64,000 bases of DNA from Variovorax sp. UMC13. Its GTDB lineage: Bacteria > Pseudomonadota > Gammaproteobacteria > Burkholderiales > Burkholderiaceae_C. Position 1 is the first letter of the stretch, and each line of letters begins with the position of its first letter. Position numbers and translations under genes: made by a program. Positions 17,917 to 27,007 of the stretch are shown here, piece by piece. The stretch covers positions 248,001 to 312,000 of the forward strand of contig NZ_LZZW01000012.1 of assembly GCF_014170375.1 (NCBI RefSeq), read 5' to 3'. The notes below the pieces were generated by a model. That model was not told the origin of the DNA, did no database searches, and saw only the letters and a program-made list of their open reading frames with translations.

Positions 17917-19974
17917 ATGTTTGTATTGTTCGAAGAAGCCGGAAAGTACCTCGGCGGCCGCGTTTTGTCGGAGGCCGAGGCGTCGGCGCAGGTCGAGCTC
18001 GACACCGGCAAGCGGCTCAAGGTCAAGAGCGCCCACATCGTGCTGCGTTTCGAGAAACCGGCCCCGGCCGAGCTGATCGCGGAGGCGCGCGCACTGGCCG
18101 CCACCATGGACCTCGACCTGGCCTGGGAATTCGCGGCCGAGGGCGAGTTCGGCTTCGCCGACCTGGCGGCCGACTATTTCCAGTCCAATCCGACGCAGGC
18201 CCAGCAGGCGGCCGCGCTGTTCGCGCTGTTCGAGGCGCCCCACTACTTCCGGCGCGCCGGCAAGGGCCGCTTCAAGAAGGCGCCGGCCGAGATCGTCCAG
18301 CAGGCGCTGGCCGCGATCGAGAAGAAGAAGCAGGTGCTGGCGCAGATCGCCGAATGGGCGACGCAGCTGGTGGCCGGCGAATGCCCGGCGCCGGTGCGCG
18401 AGCAGCTCTACAAGATCCTGTTCAAGCCCGACAAGAACGCCCCCGAATACAAGGCCGTGGTCGAGGCCTCGCGCACCGCGCAGCGCGCGCCACTCGAGCT
18501 GCTCGAGCGCGCGGGCGCGATCGACTCGGCCTACCAGTTCCACTGGAAGCGCTTCCTGTTCGAGAACTTCCCCAAGGGCACGGCCTTCCCCGCGCTCGCG
18601 GCCCCGCCGATCGCCGACGACCTGCCGCTGGCCGAAGGTGTGCAGGCCTTCTCGATCGACGATTCGCAAACCACCGAGATCGACGACGCGCTGTCGGTGC
18701 AGGGCCTGGGCACGGGCACCGTCACGGTCGGCGTGCACATCGCGGCGCCCGGCCTGGCCTTCGCGCCGGGCAGCGCGCTCGACCAGGTGGCGCGCGCGCG
18801 CATGTCCACGGTCTACATGCCGGGCCACAAGATCACCATGCTGCCCGACGCGGTGGTGCAGACCTACACGCTGCTCGACGGCGGCGACCGCCCGGCGGTG
18901 TCGCTCTACGCGCGCTACGACGAAGCCACGCTCGAACTGCAGGGCACCGAGACGAAGATCGAGCGCGTGCCGATCGTCGCCAACCTGCGCCACGACCAGC
19001 TCGACAGCGTGATCACCCAGGCCTGGCTCGAGGACGCCTCGGTGCCCGGCGCCGACGCGCCCGCCATCGTCACGACGCTGCGCGACCCGCTGATGTTCCT
19101 GTTCCGCCTGGCCAAGGCGCTCAAGGCGCAGCGCGAGGTGGTGCGCGGCAAGCCGGAGAACTTCAACCGGCCCGACTACAACTTCCGGCTCGTGGGCAAC
19201 GACGGCGAGCCCGAGGGCAGCGAGCAGGTGCAGATCAGCACCCGCCAGCGCGGCGCGCCGCTCGACCTGATCGTCTCCGAGGCCATGATCCTGGCCAACA
19301 GCAGCTGGGGCGGCTGGCTGGGCGAGCTGGGCGTGCCTGGCCTTTACCGCAGCCAGGCCAGCCTGGCGCCGGGCATCAAGGTGCGCATGGGCACGCGCGC
19401 GCTGCCGCACGCGGGCCTGGGCGTGAAGAGCTACGCCTGGAGCACCTCGCCGCTGCGCCGCTACACCGACCTGGTGAACCAGTGGCAGATCATCGCCGCG
19501 GCCCGCCACGGCAAGACCGCCGCGCTGGCCGCGCCCTTCAAGCCCAAGGACGCCGACCTGTTCTCGATTCTTTCGGGCTTCGACGCGGCCTACGCCACCT
19601 ACAACGCCTACCAGGGCGGCATGGAACGCTTCTGGACGCTCAAGTACCTGGCGCAGCAGGGCATCACCGAGCTCACCGCGACGGTGATCAAGGACCTGCC
19701 CAACGGCGCGCTGGTGCGGGCCGACACGCTGCCGCTGGTGTTCCCGGTGGCCGGCCAGCAGGAGCGCGGCGCGCACCTGCGGGTGAAGCTGGGCGAGATC
19801 GACGAGATCGCGCTCGACGTGCACGGCACCGTGCTCGAGCGCCTCGATGCGCCGGTCGACGACGCCGCGCTGGACGACGGCGCGGGTGAGGACGACGAGG
19901 AAGTGGCCGGCCCGATCGCCATCGCGGTCGACCTGAGCGACAGCGAGGCCGGCACGGAGAACACGCCCGCCTGA
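17917..19974 (+). CDS. RNase II-type exoribonuclease (RNB domain)
   Basis: 685-residue 3'-5' exoribonuclease. The RNB catalytic domain contains FSIDDSQTTEIDDALS (about 246-260) with the Asp residues that bind Mg, then HIAAPG and YMPGHKITMLP. The C-terminal part has TSPLRRYTDLVNQWQI and an S1-like tail ending in an acidic stretch (about 645-685). The N-terminal 200 residues are not a clear cold-shock domain but include a helical, Lys-rich segment (FKKAPAEIVQQALAAIEKKK), as in the shorter beta-proteobacterial RNB proteins. It likely degrades mRNA fragments. ATG 17917 gives a compact N-terminus; a longer in-frame reading upstream overlaps the esterase gene and is rejected. Confidence 0.93.
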   Translation: MFVLFEEAGKYLGGRVLSEAEASAQVELDTGKRLKVKSAHIVLRFEKPAPAELIAEARALAATMDLDLAWEFAAEGEFGFADLAADYFQSNPTQAQQAAALFALFEAPHYFRRAGKGRFKKAPAEIVQQALAAIEKKKQVLAQIAEWATQLVAGECPAPVREQLYKILFKPDKNAPEYKAVVEASRTAQRAPLELLERAGAIDSAYQFHWKRFLFENFPKGTAFPALAAPPIADDLPLAEGVQAFSIDDSQTTEIDDALSVQGLGTGTVTVGVHIAAPGLAFAPGSALDQVARARMSTVYMPGHKITMLPDAVVQTYTLLDGGDRPAVSLYARYDEATLELQGTETKIERVPIVANLRHDQLDSVITQAWLEDASVPGADAPAIVTTLRDPLMFLFRLAKALKAQREVVRGKPENFNRPDYNFRLVGNDGEPEGSEQVQISTRQRGAPLDLIVSEAMILANSSWGGWLGELGVPGLYRSQASLAPGIKVRMGTRALPHAGLGVKSYAWSTSPLRRYTDLVNQWQIIAAARHGKTAALAAPFKPKDADLFSILSGFDAAYATYNAYQGGMERFWTLKYLAQQGITELTATVIKDLPNGALVRADTLPLVFPVAGQQERGAHLRVKLGEIDEIALDVHGTVLERLDAPVDDAALDDGAGEDDEEVAGPIAIAVDLSDSEAGTENTPA

Positions 19975-19997
19975 GCACCGCCGCCGACGCACGCCCG

Positions 19998-20858
19998 ATG
20001 AACCTCAAAGACCTGAGCACCCTGCAGATCGCGCTGGGCCTGTCGGTGGTGGCCCACGCCCTGCTGCTCACGGTGCGCTTCATCGACCCCGAGGCGATGA
20101 ACCGCGTGTTCCGCGACACGCCGCTCGAGGTGATCCTGGTCAACGCCGCCACGCAGGAGCGGCCCGACAAGGCCCTGGCCATCGCCCAGAAATCGATGGC
20201 CGGCGGCGGCGATCTCGAACGCGGCCGCGCCACCAGCCCGCTGCCTCCGTCGACCTTCACCGCGGTCGGCGATGCGATGGAGGACGCCGAGCGCAAGGTC
20301 GAGGCCCTGCAGGCGCAGCAGCAGCAGTTGCTCACGCAGATCCGGCAGCAGCTCGCGGCCATGCCGGTCCCCGACCCGCGCCAGACGGGCCAGCCGAGCG
20401 ATGCCGCGGCGCAGGAGGAGAAGCGCCGCCAGCTGCTCAACCTGCTGGCCGAGATCGAGCGCCGCGTGAACGAGGAGAACGCGAGGCCCAAGAAACGCTA
20501 CATCAGCCCGTCGACGCGCGAGGAGGCCTACGCCGTGTACGTCGATTCGCTGCGCCGGCGCATCGAGTCGCGCGGCACCGAGAACTTCCCCGAGGTCGCG
20601 GGCCGCAAGCTCTACGGCGAACTCACGATGCTGGTCACCGTCAACTTCGACGGCAGCGTGCTCGGCACCGAGATCGTCCAGACCTCGGGCAACCTGGCGC
20701 TCGACCGCCGGGCCCAGGCCATCGTGCGCAGCATCGGCAGCTTCGGCCGCTTCAGCGACGCGATGCGCCGCCAGGCCGACCAGATCGTGCTGCCCTCGCG
20801 CTTCCGCTTCACCCGCGACGAGACGCTGGAAACGCAGCTGTCCGCGCGCCAACCCTGA
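19998..20858 (+). CDS. TonB-like energy transducer (C-terminal TonB domain)
   Basis: 286-residue protein with one N-terminal membrane anchor (about 11-28), a coiled-coil-prone Gln/Glu/Arg stretch (about 90-160; KVEALQAQQQQLLTQIRQQ) and a C-terminal TonB/TolA domain (about 185-278; YGELTMLVTVNFDGSVLGTEI). It has no Pro-Lys repeat linker of classic TonB. No exbB or exbD lies next to it. It is 4 bases from aroE and probably in one transcript from the RNase gene through mtgA. Confidence 0.88.
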   Translation: MNLKDLSTLQIALGLSVVAHALLLTVRFIDPEAMNRVFRDTPLEVILVNAATQERPDKALAIAQKSMAGGGDLERGRATSPLPPSTFTAVGDAMEDAERKVEALQAQQQQLLTQIRQQLAAMPVPDPRQTGQPSDAAAQEEKRRQLLNLLAEIERRVNEENARPKKRYISPSTREEAYAVYVDSLRRRIESRGTENFPEVAGRKLYGELTMLVTVNFDGSVLGTEIVQTSGNLALDRRAQAIVRSIGSFGRFSDAMRRQADQIVLPSRFRFTRDETLETQLSARQP

Positions 20859-20862
20859 GACC

Positions 20863-21702
20863 ATGGACCTCTACTGCGTCATGGGCAACCCGGTCGCGCA
20901 CAGCCGCTCGCCGTGGATCCACGCCCGCTTTGCCGAACTCACGGGCCAGACCCTGGCCTACGGCCGCCGCCAGATCGCGCTCGACGGCTTCGCCGACGGC
21001 CTCGTGGCCTTCCGCGCCGATCCCGAGGGCACGGCCCGCGGCTGCAACGTGACCGTGCCCTTCAAGTTCGACGCCGGCGCGGTGGCGCAGCATGTGAGCC
21101 CGCGCGCGGCGCTGGCCCAGGCGGTGAACACGCTGAGCTTTCGCGAGGACGGCGTGCACGGCGACAACACCGACGGCGCCGGCCTGGTGAACGACATCCA
21201 GCGCAACGCGGGCGTCGCGATAGCGGGCAGCGACGTGCTACTGATCGGCGCGGGCGGCGCGGCGGCCGGCGTGATCGGCCCGCTGCTCGACGCCGGCGCG
21301 CGGCGCATCGTGCTGGCCAACCGCACGCTGGCCAAGGCCGTGGCGCTGGTGCGGCGGCATGCGGCGCTGGCGCTCGCGCACGGCGCGGTGATCGAGGCGC
21401 ATGAACTGCACACCGTGCCGGGCGATTTCGACATCGTGGTCAATGCCACCGCCTCCAGCCTCGCGGGCGCTGCGGTGCCGGTCGCGGCCGGCGTGCTGCG
21501 CCCGGGCGCGCTGGCGGTCGACATGATGTACGGGCCCGCGGCCGCGGGCTTCATGGACTGGGCCCGCGCCCACGGCGCCGTGCCGCGCGACGGGCTGGGC
21601 ATGCTGGTCGAGCAGGCGGCCGAGTCCTTCGCGATCTGGCGCGGCGTGCGCCCGCCCTCGGCCCAGGTGCTGGCCGAGCTGCGCGCGCAGCTCGACGGCT
21701 GA
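20863..21702 (+). CDS. aroE: Shikimate dehydrogenase
   Basis: 279-residue enzyme, NADPH-dependent reduction of 3-dehydroshikimate to shikimate in the aromatic pathway. The substrate-site motifs are GNPVAHSRSPWIH (about 8-20), NVTVPFKFDA with the catalytic Lys (about 62-71) and DNTDGAGLVND with the catalytic Asp; the dinucleotide fold has LIGAGGAAAGVIGPL. Length is normal. It is packed between tonB (4 bases) and mtgA (4 bases), so it is co-transcribed. Confidence 0.95.
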   Translation: MDLYCVMGNPVAHSRSPWIHARFAELTGQTLAYGRRQIALDGFADGLVAFRADPEGTARGCNVTVPFKFDAGAVAQHVSPRAALAQAVNTLSFREDGVHGDNTDGAGLVNDIQRNAGVAIAGSDVLLIGAGGAAAGVIGPLLDAGARRIVLANRTLAKAVALVRRHAALALAHGAVIEAHELHTVPGDFDIVVNATASSLAGAAVPVAAGVLRPGALAVDMMYGPAAAGFMDWARAHGAVPRDGLGMLVEQAAESFAIWRGVRPPSAQVLAELRAQLDG

Positions 21703-21706
21703 GCCG

Positions 21707-22468
21707 ATGCGCGCGCTGCTGCGCCTGATCGCCTGCCTCGCGGCCGCCGGCCTGGCGCTGCAGCTGTTCTTCATCGGCCGCATCGCGTTGATGGTCGCCA
21801 TCGACCCGCAATCGACCACCTTCCAGCGCTCCGAGGCCTGGCGCATCGCGAGCGCGGGCCGCGACAACACCACCCGGGGCGACGCGCGTGCGTGGCAACA
21901 GGAATGGGTGCCCTACGAGCGCATCGCCGACACGCTCAAGCGCGCGGTGATCGCCAGCGAGGACGCCGACTTCATCTCGCATGGCGGCGTCGAATGGGAA
22001 GCCATCGAGCGCGCGCGCCAGCGCAATGCCAAGGCCGAGGAGATCGCGGCCCGCCGCGCCGCCCAGGCGCGTGCGCGCGGCAAGGAGCCCGCGGCGCCGA
22101 AGATCCGCGGTGGCTCGACCATCACGCAGCAGCTGGCCAAGAACCTGCTGCTGTCGGGCGAACGCACGCTGCTGCGCAAGGGCCAGGAGCTGATGCTCGC
22201 CACCACGCTCGAGTTCCTGCTGGACAAGCGCCGCATCCTCGAGATCTACCTCAACAACGTCGAGTGGGGCGAAGGCGTGTTCGGCGCCGAGGCCGCCGCG
22301 CAGCACTACTTCAACAAGCCGGCCGCGCGGCTGAGCGCCAACGAGGCGGCACGGCTGGCCGTGATGCTGCCCAGCCCCAAGTTCTTCGAGCGCCGGCCGG
22401 GCTCGCCCTACGTGAGCGGCCGGGCCGCGACCATCATGGCCCGCATGCCCGCGGCCGAGCTGCCCTGA
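21707..22468 (+). CDS. mtgA: Monofunctional biosynthetic peptidoglycan transglycosylase
   Basis: 253-residue GT51 glycosyltransferase, anchored by an N-terminal membrane segment (about 5-28), polymerising lipid II into glycan strands. GT51 motifs are IASEDADFISHGG (catalytic Glu; about 83-95), GGSTITQQLAKNLLLSGERT and ILEIYLNNVEWGEGVFGAEAAA with the second acidic residue. The loop between the first two motifs is extended by a basic Ala/Arg helix (about 100-128). It complements the cell-wall cluster elsewhere in the window. Confidence 0.95.
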   Translation: MRALLRLIACLAAAGLALQLFFIGRIALMVAIDPQSTTFQRSEAWRIASAGRDNTTRGDARAWQQEWVPYERIADTLKRAVIASEDADFISHGGVEWEAIERARQRNAKAEEIAARRAAQARARGKEPAAPKIRGGSTITQQLAKNLLLSGERTLLRKGQELMLATTLEFLLDKRRILEIYLNNVEWGEGVFGAEAAAQHYFNKPAARLSANEAARLAVMLPSPKFFERRPGSPYVSGRAATIMARMPAAELP

Positions 22469-22475
22469 GCCTGCG

Positions 22476-22988
22476 TCAGGCGCGCTCGAACACGATGCGC
22501 GAGACGGCGGTGCGCCCCGAGCCATGGGGCCGGCGCGCCGGCTCGGCGAAGGTGTCGATCACGCTGAAGCCGGCCTTGCGCATCATGCCGGCAGAGGCCG
22601 CGTTCTCCTCGTGGCGATCGATGTAGACCTCGCGCAGGCCTTGCGCTTCGAGCACGCCCAGCGCAGCAGTGAGCAGGGCGGCACCGATGCCGCGGCCCAC
22701 GCCCTCGCGGTGCACCGCGGCTTCGCAGACGTAGCCATGCACCGCGTCGCGCCGGTCCTCGGATTGGTAGCGCGCAAAGTGCGTCGTGCGGCAGAAGGTG
22801 ACCACGCCCCGCACCCCGTCGCCCTCGCGCGCCACCACGGCGCCGACCTCGCCGGTCGCGATCTGCGCCAGATGGGCCGCCACCTCGTCGGGCGGCAGCC
22901 AGTTCCAGACGTTGGGGCCGTGCGTGAGGATCAACTCGGTCAGCACGGGAATGTCGGCGGCCGTCGCCGCATCGATCTGCCAGGTCAT
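22476..22988 (-). CDS. GNAT-family N-acetyltransferase
   Basis: 170-residue GNAT acyltransferase. The acetyl-CoA loop is REGVGRGIGAALLTAALG (Q/RxxGxG/A type, about 98-115); the C-terminal part has VYIDRHEENAASAGMMRKAGF. The family resembles the phosphinothricin/amine acetyltransferases. It overlaps the start-adjacent end of the next upstream gene by 4 bases (ATGA) and is convergent with mtgA, 7 bases apart. Confidence 0.88.
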   Translation of the reverse strand: MTWQIDAATAADIPVLTELILTHGPNVWNWLPPDEVAAHLAQIATGEVGAVVAREGDGVRGVVTFCRTTHFARYQSEDRRDAVHGYVCEAAVHREGVGRGIGAALLTAALGVLEAQGLREVYIDRHEENAASAGMMRKAGFSVIDTFAEPARRPHGSGRTAVSRIVFERA

Positions 22989-23398
22989 CGCTTCTGTCCT
23001 TTGAAGAAAACCACGTCGATCCACAGCACCGCCGCGCCGCCGATCGCATAGGCCAGCACGTCGAGCCAGTCCGGCGTGCTGCCCAGCAGGATGCGCAGCA
23101 CCGGGTTCGGGATCTGCCAGTGCCAGAGCTTGGCCAGGTACTGGCCCAGCTCCAGCAGGCAGCCACTGCCGAAGGCCGCCAGCGCGAGTGGCCAGCGCCG
23201 CGCGGCCACCACGGTCTTGAAGACGAAGTAGAGCCAGGCGACGGCCAGCACGTCGCCGAAGAAGCTGCGCAGCCAGCCGGCGCGCGCGCCCACGGTGGCC
23301 AGCAGCGCGAGCAGGATGAACAGGACCAGCGCCGCGAGGCCCGCGCGTGGATCGAAGCGCCAGGCCGCGGCGGGCCGGTCGAGGGATGGCGATGTCAT
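22985..23398 (-). CDS. DUF2809 / YjgA-family small membrane protein
   Basis: 137-residue membrane protein with about four hydrophobic spans. The conserved ending LGSTPDWLDVLAYAIGGAAVL and the LELGQYLA motif match the DUF2809 family. Function is unknown. Start choice is open: ATG 23398, 23410 and 23419 are all in frame; 23398 and 23419 both sit in CATG palindromes that also encode the candidate starts of the divergent plsC-like gene. The stop overlaps the acetyltransferase start. Confidence 0.75.
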   Translation of the reverse strand: MTSPSLDRPAAAWRFDPRAGLAALVLFILLALLATVGARAGWLRSFFGDVLAVAWLYFVFKTVVAARRWPLALAAFGSGCLLELGQYLAKLWHWQIPNPVLRILLGSTPDWLDVLAYAIGGAAVLWIDVVFFKGQKR

Positions 23399-24065
23399 GC
23401 CCCGTATCATCGCCTCCATGTTTGCCGCGAAGTTGCTGGGATGGGTCTTGCTGGGCGTGGTGCGTTTGCTCACCGGGGCACAGGCACGCTGGTGGGGCTG
23501 CCCGCCCAAGGCCGAGCAGCGCATCTACTTCGCCAACCACCAGAGCCACCTCGACCTGGTGATGATCTGGGCCGCGCTGCCCGAGGAACTGCGCAGCATC
23601 ACGCGCCCGATCGCGGCACGCGACTACTGGGCCAACACGCCGATGAAGCGCTGGATCACCACCGAGGTGTTCAACGCGATCTATGTGGAGCGCGGCGGCA
23701 CGCCCGCACCGGCCGAGGACGGCGCCCCCGCGCCCGACCCGATGGCGCCGCTCATGCCGTTGATCGAGGCGCTCAGGAGCGGCGACTCGATCATCATCTT
23801 TCCCGAAGGCACGCGCGGCCACACCGGCGAGCCGCAGAAGTTCAAGTCGGGCCTCTACACGCTGGCCCAGATGTTCCCCGAGGTGGTGCTGGTGCCGGCC
23901 TGGATCGACAACGTGCAGCGCGTGATGCCCAAGGGCGAGATCGTGCCGGTGCCGATCCTGTGCTCGGTGACCTTCGGCGCGCCCATCGCGCTGGGCGCCG
24001 ACGAGGAGCGCCGGGCCTTCCTGGACCGCGCGCGCGAAGCGGTGGTCGCACTGCGCAACGTATGA
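23397..24065 (+). CDS. Lysophospholipid acyltransferase (PlsC family)
   Basis: 222-residue 1-acyl-glycerol-3-phosphate acyltransferase. The catalytic HX4D motif is in FANHQSHLDLVMIW (about 43-56), the substrate motif is FPEGTRG (about 140), and VPAWIDNV is the fourth block. One N-terminal hydrophobic segment follows ATG 23397 (or the in-frame ATG 23418). A Pro/Ala-rich loop (GGTPAPAEDGAPAPDP) is inserted in the middle. Its stop overlaps the cdsA-like start (ATGA), so lysophosphatidate acylation and CDP-activation are coupled genes. Confidence 0.9.
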   Translation: MPRIIASMFAAKLLGWVLLGVVRLLTGAQARWWGCPPKAEQRIYFANHQSHLDLVMIWAALPEELRSITRPIAARDYWANTPMKRWITTEVFNAIYVERGGTPAPAEDGAPAPDPMAPLMPLIEALRSGDSIIIFPEGTRGHTGEPQKFKSGLYTLAQMFPEVVLVPAWIDNVQRVMPKGEIVPVPILCSVTFGAPIALGADEERRAFLDRAREAVVALRNV

Positions 24066-25114
24066 ACGCCTTCCTTCGCAACCTCACGCCCACCCAGCAG
24101 GTGGCCGCGCTCTTCGTGATCGTGTTCGGCCTGCTGACCGTGATCAGCATCGCGACCCTGCTGGTCGGCTTCCGCGAGCGGCGCAACGCCGCGCATGGCG
24201 AGGCCTGGCTGCGCGAATTCAACGACTTCCGCGCGCTGCTCAACACCACCTGGTTCATGGTGGTCGTGTTCTGGATCGGCTGGGCGCTGGGGCCCAGCGT
24301 GGCGACCGTGCTGTTCGCGATCATCTCCTTCTTCGCGCTGCGCGAGTTCATCACGCTCTCGCCCACGCGCCGGGGCGACCACCGCAGCCTGATCCTGGCC
24401 TTCTTCGTGGTGCTGCCGATCCAGTTCGTGCTGGTGGGCACGGCGCGCTTCGACCTGTTCACGGTCTTCATCCCGGTCTACGTCTTCATCGCCATCCCGG
24501 TGGTGAGCGCGCTGGCCAACGACCCCAGCCACTTCCTCGAGCGCAACGCCAAGCTGCAGTGGGGCATCACGGTCTGCGTCTACGGCATGAGCCATGTGCC
24601 GGCGCTGCTGCTGCTGAGCTTCCCGGGCTACGAGGGCAAGAGCGCCTTCCTGGTCTTCTTCCTGGTGTTCGTGGTCCAGACCTGCATGGTGGTGCAGCAC
24701 CTGATCGCGCGCCAGTTCGCCCCTCTGGCGGCCGATGCGCCGCAGCCCACCGGCCTGCGCGGCCGGCTCCAGCGCCTGCTGGGCCGCGCGCCCTTCGCGC
24801 CCAACGTGAGCCGCAGCTTCAACTGGACCAGCTGGGGCGTGGGCATGGCGATCGCGAGTGTGGTGGGCGCGCTGATGTCCTTCATCACGCCCTTCAAGTT
24901 CGGCCAGGCCCTGGCCATGGCGCTGATCGCCTGCGTGGCGGGCTCGATGGGCCACCTGGTGATGAAGGCGCTCAAGCGCGACCGCGGCATCCCCAACTGG
25001 GGACCCAAGGGCGTGGGCGTGACGGGCGCCAACGGCCTGCTCGACCGGGTCGATGCGCTGTGCTTCGCGGCGCCGATCTTCTTCCATTCGGTGCGCTGGT
25101 ACTTCGGCGTATGA
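24062..25114 (+). CDS. Phosphatidate cytidylyltransferase-like protein (CdsA family)
   Basis: 350-residue polytopic protein with eight or more hydrophobic segments. CdsA makes CDP-diacylglycerol from phosphatidate and CTP. The C-terminal signature is here as [14 protein letters not shown] followed by [12 protein letters not shown] (about 303-330); classic CdsA has GHGG before the LDRxD, so His is replaced by Ala and Gly by Asn. It belongs to the divergent subgroup found beside plsC-like genes rather than the essential cdsA of the lipid cluster (inference). Activity therefore needs testing. It overlaps the acyltransferase gene by 4 bases. Confidence 0.85.
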   Translation: MNAFLRNLTPTQQVAALFVIVFGLLTVISIATLLVGFRERRNAAHGEAWLREFNDFRALLNTTWFMVVVFWIGWALGPSVATVLFAIISFFALREFITLSPTRRGDHRSLILAFFVVLPIQFVLVGTARFDLFTVFIPVYVFIAIPVVSALANDPSHFLERNAKLQWGITVCVYGMSHVPALLLLSFPGYEGKSAFLVFFLVFVVQTCMVVQHLIARQFAPLAADAPQPTGLRGRLQRLLGRAPFAPNVSRSFNWTSWGVGMAIASVVGALMSFITPFKFGQALAMALIACVAGSMGHLVMKALKRDRGIPNWGPKGVGVTGANGLLDRVDALCFAAPIFFHSVRWYFGV

Positions 25115-25135
25115 ACACGAGACCGGATGCGGGAA

Positions 25136-25248
25136 CCGGACGCAGAGGACGCAAAGGTTCCGCAGAACAAACGTCCAAAGAATCCGGATTCAGATTCCCG
25201 GGTTGTCTTCTGCGACCTCTGCGAGACTTTCGCGTCTTCTGCGTCCGG
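25136..25248. repeat. 113-bp palindromic intergenic element before ruvC
   Basis: The outer arms CCGGACGCAGA (25136-25146) and TCTGCGTCCGG (25238-25248) are perfect inverted repeats, and the arms stay similar inward (GGACGCAAAG against GACGCGAAAG on the other strand). The element is made of GACGCAGA-like units and fills nearly all of the 154-bp gap between the cdsA-like gene and ruvC. It has the form of a small dispersed palindromic repeat; no second copy is in this window. Confidence 0.6.
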
Positions 25249-25268
25249 AAGTCCGCTTCCCGCGAACC

Positions 25269-25817
25269 ATGCGCATCCTAGGCATCGACCCCGGCCTGCA
25301 GACCACCGGCTTCGGCGTGGTGGACCTCGACGGCCATGCGCTGCGCTACGTGGCCAGCGGCACCATCAGCACCAGCAAGCTCGAGCGCGGCAACCTGCCG
25401 GCGCGGCTCAAGGTGCTGTTCGACGGCATCGGCGAGATCGTGGCGCGCTACCAGCCGACCACCTCGGCGGTCGAGATCGTGTTCGTCAACGTGAACCCGC
25501 AGTCCACGCTGCTGCTGGGCCAGGCCCGCGGCGCCTGCCTGACCGCGCTGGTGTCGCACGACCTGCCGGTGGCCGAGTACACGGCGCTGCAGATGAAGCG
25601 CGCGGTCGCGGGCCACGGCCAGGCGGCCAAGGCGCAGGTGCAGGAGATGGTCAAGCGCCTGCTCGACCTGCCGGGCCTGCCCGGCAGCGACGCGGCCGAC
25701 GCGCTGGGCATTGCGATCACGCATGCGCACGTGGGCAGTTCGATGGCGCGGCTGGGCGAGGCTTCGGCACTGGCGCGCAGCACCAGCGGGATGTACCGGC
25801 AGGGACGGACGCGCTAG
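25269..25817 (+). CDS. ruvC: Holliday junction resolvase RuvC
   Basis: 182-residue endonuclease that cleaves Holliday junctions with RuvAB. The catalytic acids are at the normal places: Asp7 in ILGIDPG, the Glu in TSAVEIVF (about 68), and the Asp pair in [11 protein letters not shown] (about 138-142). It starts MRILGIDPG at ATG 25269. ruvAB are not adjacent. Its TAG stop is part of a CTAG palindrome shared with the stop of the opposing 58-residue gene. Confidence 0.96.
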   Translation: MRILGIDPGLQTTGFGVVDLDGHALRYVASGTISTSKLERGNLPARLKVLFDGIGEIVARYQPTTSAVEIVFVNVNPQSTLLLGQARGACLTALVSHDLPVAEYTALQMKRAVAGHGQAAKAQVQEMVKRLLDLPGLPGSDAADALGIAITHAHVGSSMARLGEASALARSTSGMYRQGRTR

Positions 25818-25990
25818 GCGACGCGCTCGGCGATCAGCACCGCGAAGAAGCCGAAGGCCGCGAGCAGCGTCCACTTCAGCACGATCCAGCCGAAGCGGCG
25901 GTACTTCATCTGCCCGGTGCCCGCGTAGAACGCGAAGGACACACCGGCGATCAGTAACAGCAGCAGGATGGCCCAGCGGAACAGCAGCAT
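25814..25990 (-). CDS. 58-residue hydrophobic membrane protein downstream of lpxC
   Basis: Read directly from the minus strand: [20 protein letters not shown], a short polar loop [14 protein letters not shown], then a second hydrophobic stretch and the end LIAERVA. Two membrane spans (about 4-22 and 34-54) with a basic loop (KYRR) between them suggest an inner-membrane hairpin. It starts 18 bases past the lpxC stop in the same direction and so would be the last gene of the division operon. Its stop TAG overlaps the ruvC stop by three bases. There is only a weak GCAGG ahead of the ATG. I do not recognise a family. Confidence 0.7.
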   Translation of the reverse strand: MLLFRWAILLLLLIAGVSFAFYAGTGQMKYRRFGWIVLKWTLLAAFGFFAVLIAERVA

Positions 25991-26008
25991 CGGTCGTCGG
26001 CGCCTGCG

Positions 26009-26932
26009 TTACCAGGCGCGCGCGACTTCGGCGAAACCGGCCGGCGCGCGCTTCTCGTCGTCGAAGGTGACGATCTCGAAGGCGTCGGGGTGCGCCAGCA
26101 GCTCGCGCAGCAGCTGATTGTTCATCGCATGGCCCGAGCGGAAGGCGCTGTAGGCGGCCAGCAGCGGACGACCGACCACGTAGAGGTCGCCCATCGCGTC
26201 GAGGATCTTGTGCTTAACGAATTCATCGTCGTAACGCAGGCCGCCGACGTTCAGCACCTTGGTGTCGTCCATCACGATCGCGTTGTCGAGCCCGCCGCCC
26301 AGGGCCAGGCCCTTGCTGCGCATGTACTCGACTTCCTTGGTGAAGCCGAAGGTGCGTGCGCGCGCGATGTCACGGCTGTAGGAACCCAGCCCCAGGTCGA
26401 ACTCGACGCGCTGGCCGGTCGAATCGACCACCCGGTGGTCGAAGTCGATCTCGAAGCTCAGCTTGAAGCCGTGGTAGGGCTCCAGCCGTGCCCACTTGGC
26501 GTTGGCGCCCTCGCCTTCGCGCACTTCCACGGGCTTCAACAGCTTGATGAAGCGCCGCGGTGCGTTCTGCAGCGCGATGCCCGCGCTCTGCAGCAGGAAC
26601 ACGAAGGAAGAGGCGGAGCCGTCGAGGATCGGTACCTCGTCGGCCGTGATGTCGATCAGCAGGTTGTCGATGCCCAGGCCCGCGCAGGCCGACATCAGGT
26701 GCTCGATGGTCTGCACCTTGGCGCCGCCGTTGGAGACGGTCGACGCGAGGCGCGTGTCGGTGACGGCCTCGGCCGTCATCGGAATGGAAACGGGTTCGGG
26801 CAGGTCGACGCGGCGGAACACGATGCCCGTGTCCGGCGCCGAAGGCCGCAGCGTGAGCTCGACCCGCTGCCCGCTGTGCAGCCCCACGCCGACGGCGCGG
26901 GTGATGGACTTGAGGGTTCTTTGTTGCAGCAC
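26009..26932 (-). CDS. lpxC: UDP-3-O-acyl-N-acetylglucosamine deacetylase
   Basis: 307-residue zinc amidase for the committed step of lipid A synthesis, standard length. Zinc ligands are in [11 protein letters not shown] (His about 79) and [13 protein letters not shown] (His and Asp about 238-245); the general-acid region is FRSGHAMNN. The conserved start [20 protein letters not shown] is preceded by a GTG at 26932, which I take as the start; an ATG at 26992 would add 20 unconserved residues. It closes the dcw cluster, 193 bp past ftsZ with a palindromic element in between. Confidence 0.96.
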   Translation of the reverse strand: MLQQRTLKSITRAVGVGLHSGQRVELTLRPSAPDTGIVFRRVDLPEPVSIPMTAEAVTDTRLASTVSNGGAKVQTIEHLMSACAGLGIDNLLIDITADEVPILDGSASSFVFLLQSAGIALQNAPRRFIKLLKPVEVREGEGANAKWARLEPYHGFKLSFEIDFDHRVVDSTGQRVEFDLGLGSYSRDIARARTFGFTKEVEYMRSKGLALGGGLDNAIVMDDTKVLNVGGLRYDDEFVKHKILDAMGDLYVVGRPLLAAYSAFRSGHAMNNQLLRELLAHPDAFEIVTFDDEKRAPAGFAEVARAW

Positions 26933-27007
26933 GGACGTGATTTTAAGAGCGCGCCGTTCCCCGCGGGCCACGCTCCAGACTATCTTGCCCATAGCGACCG
27001 CCAGGAG

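Noticed and set aside
17764-19992. A 742-codon minus-strand open frame opposite the RNase II-type gene
   Set aside because: Low-complexity antisense reading; the plus strand carries the RNB catalytic motif.
26933-26992. ATG 26992 as the lpxC start
   Set aside because: Adds 20 unconserved residues; GTG 26932 gives the normal LpxC length and N-terminus.
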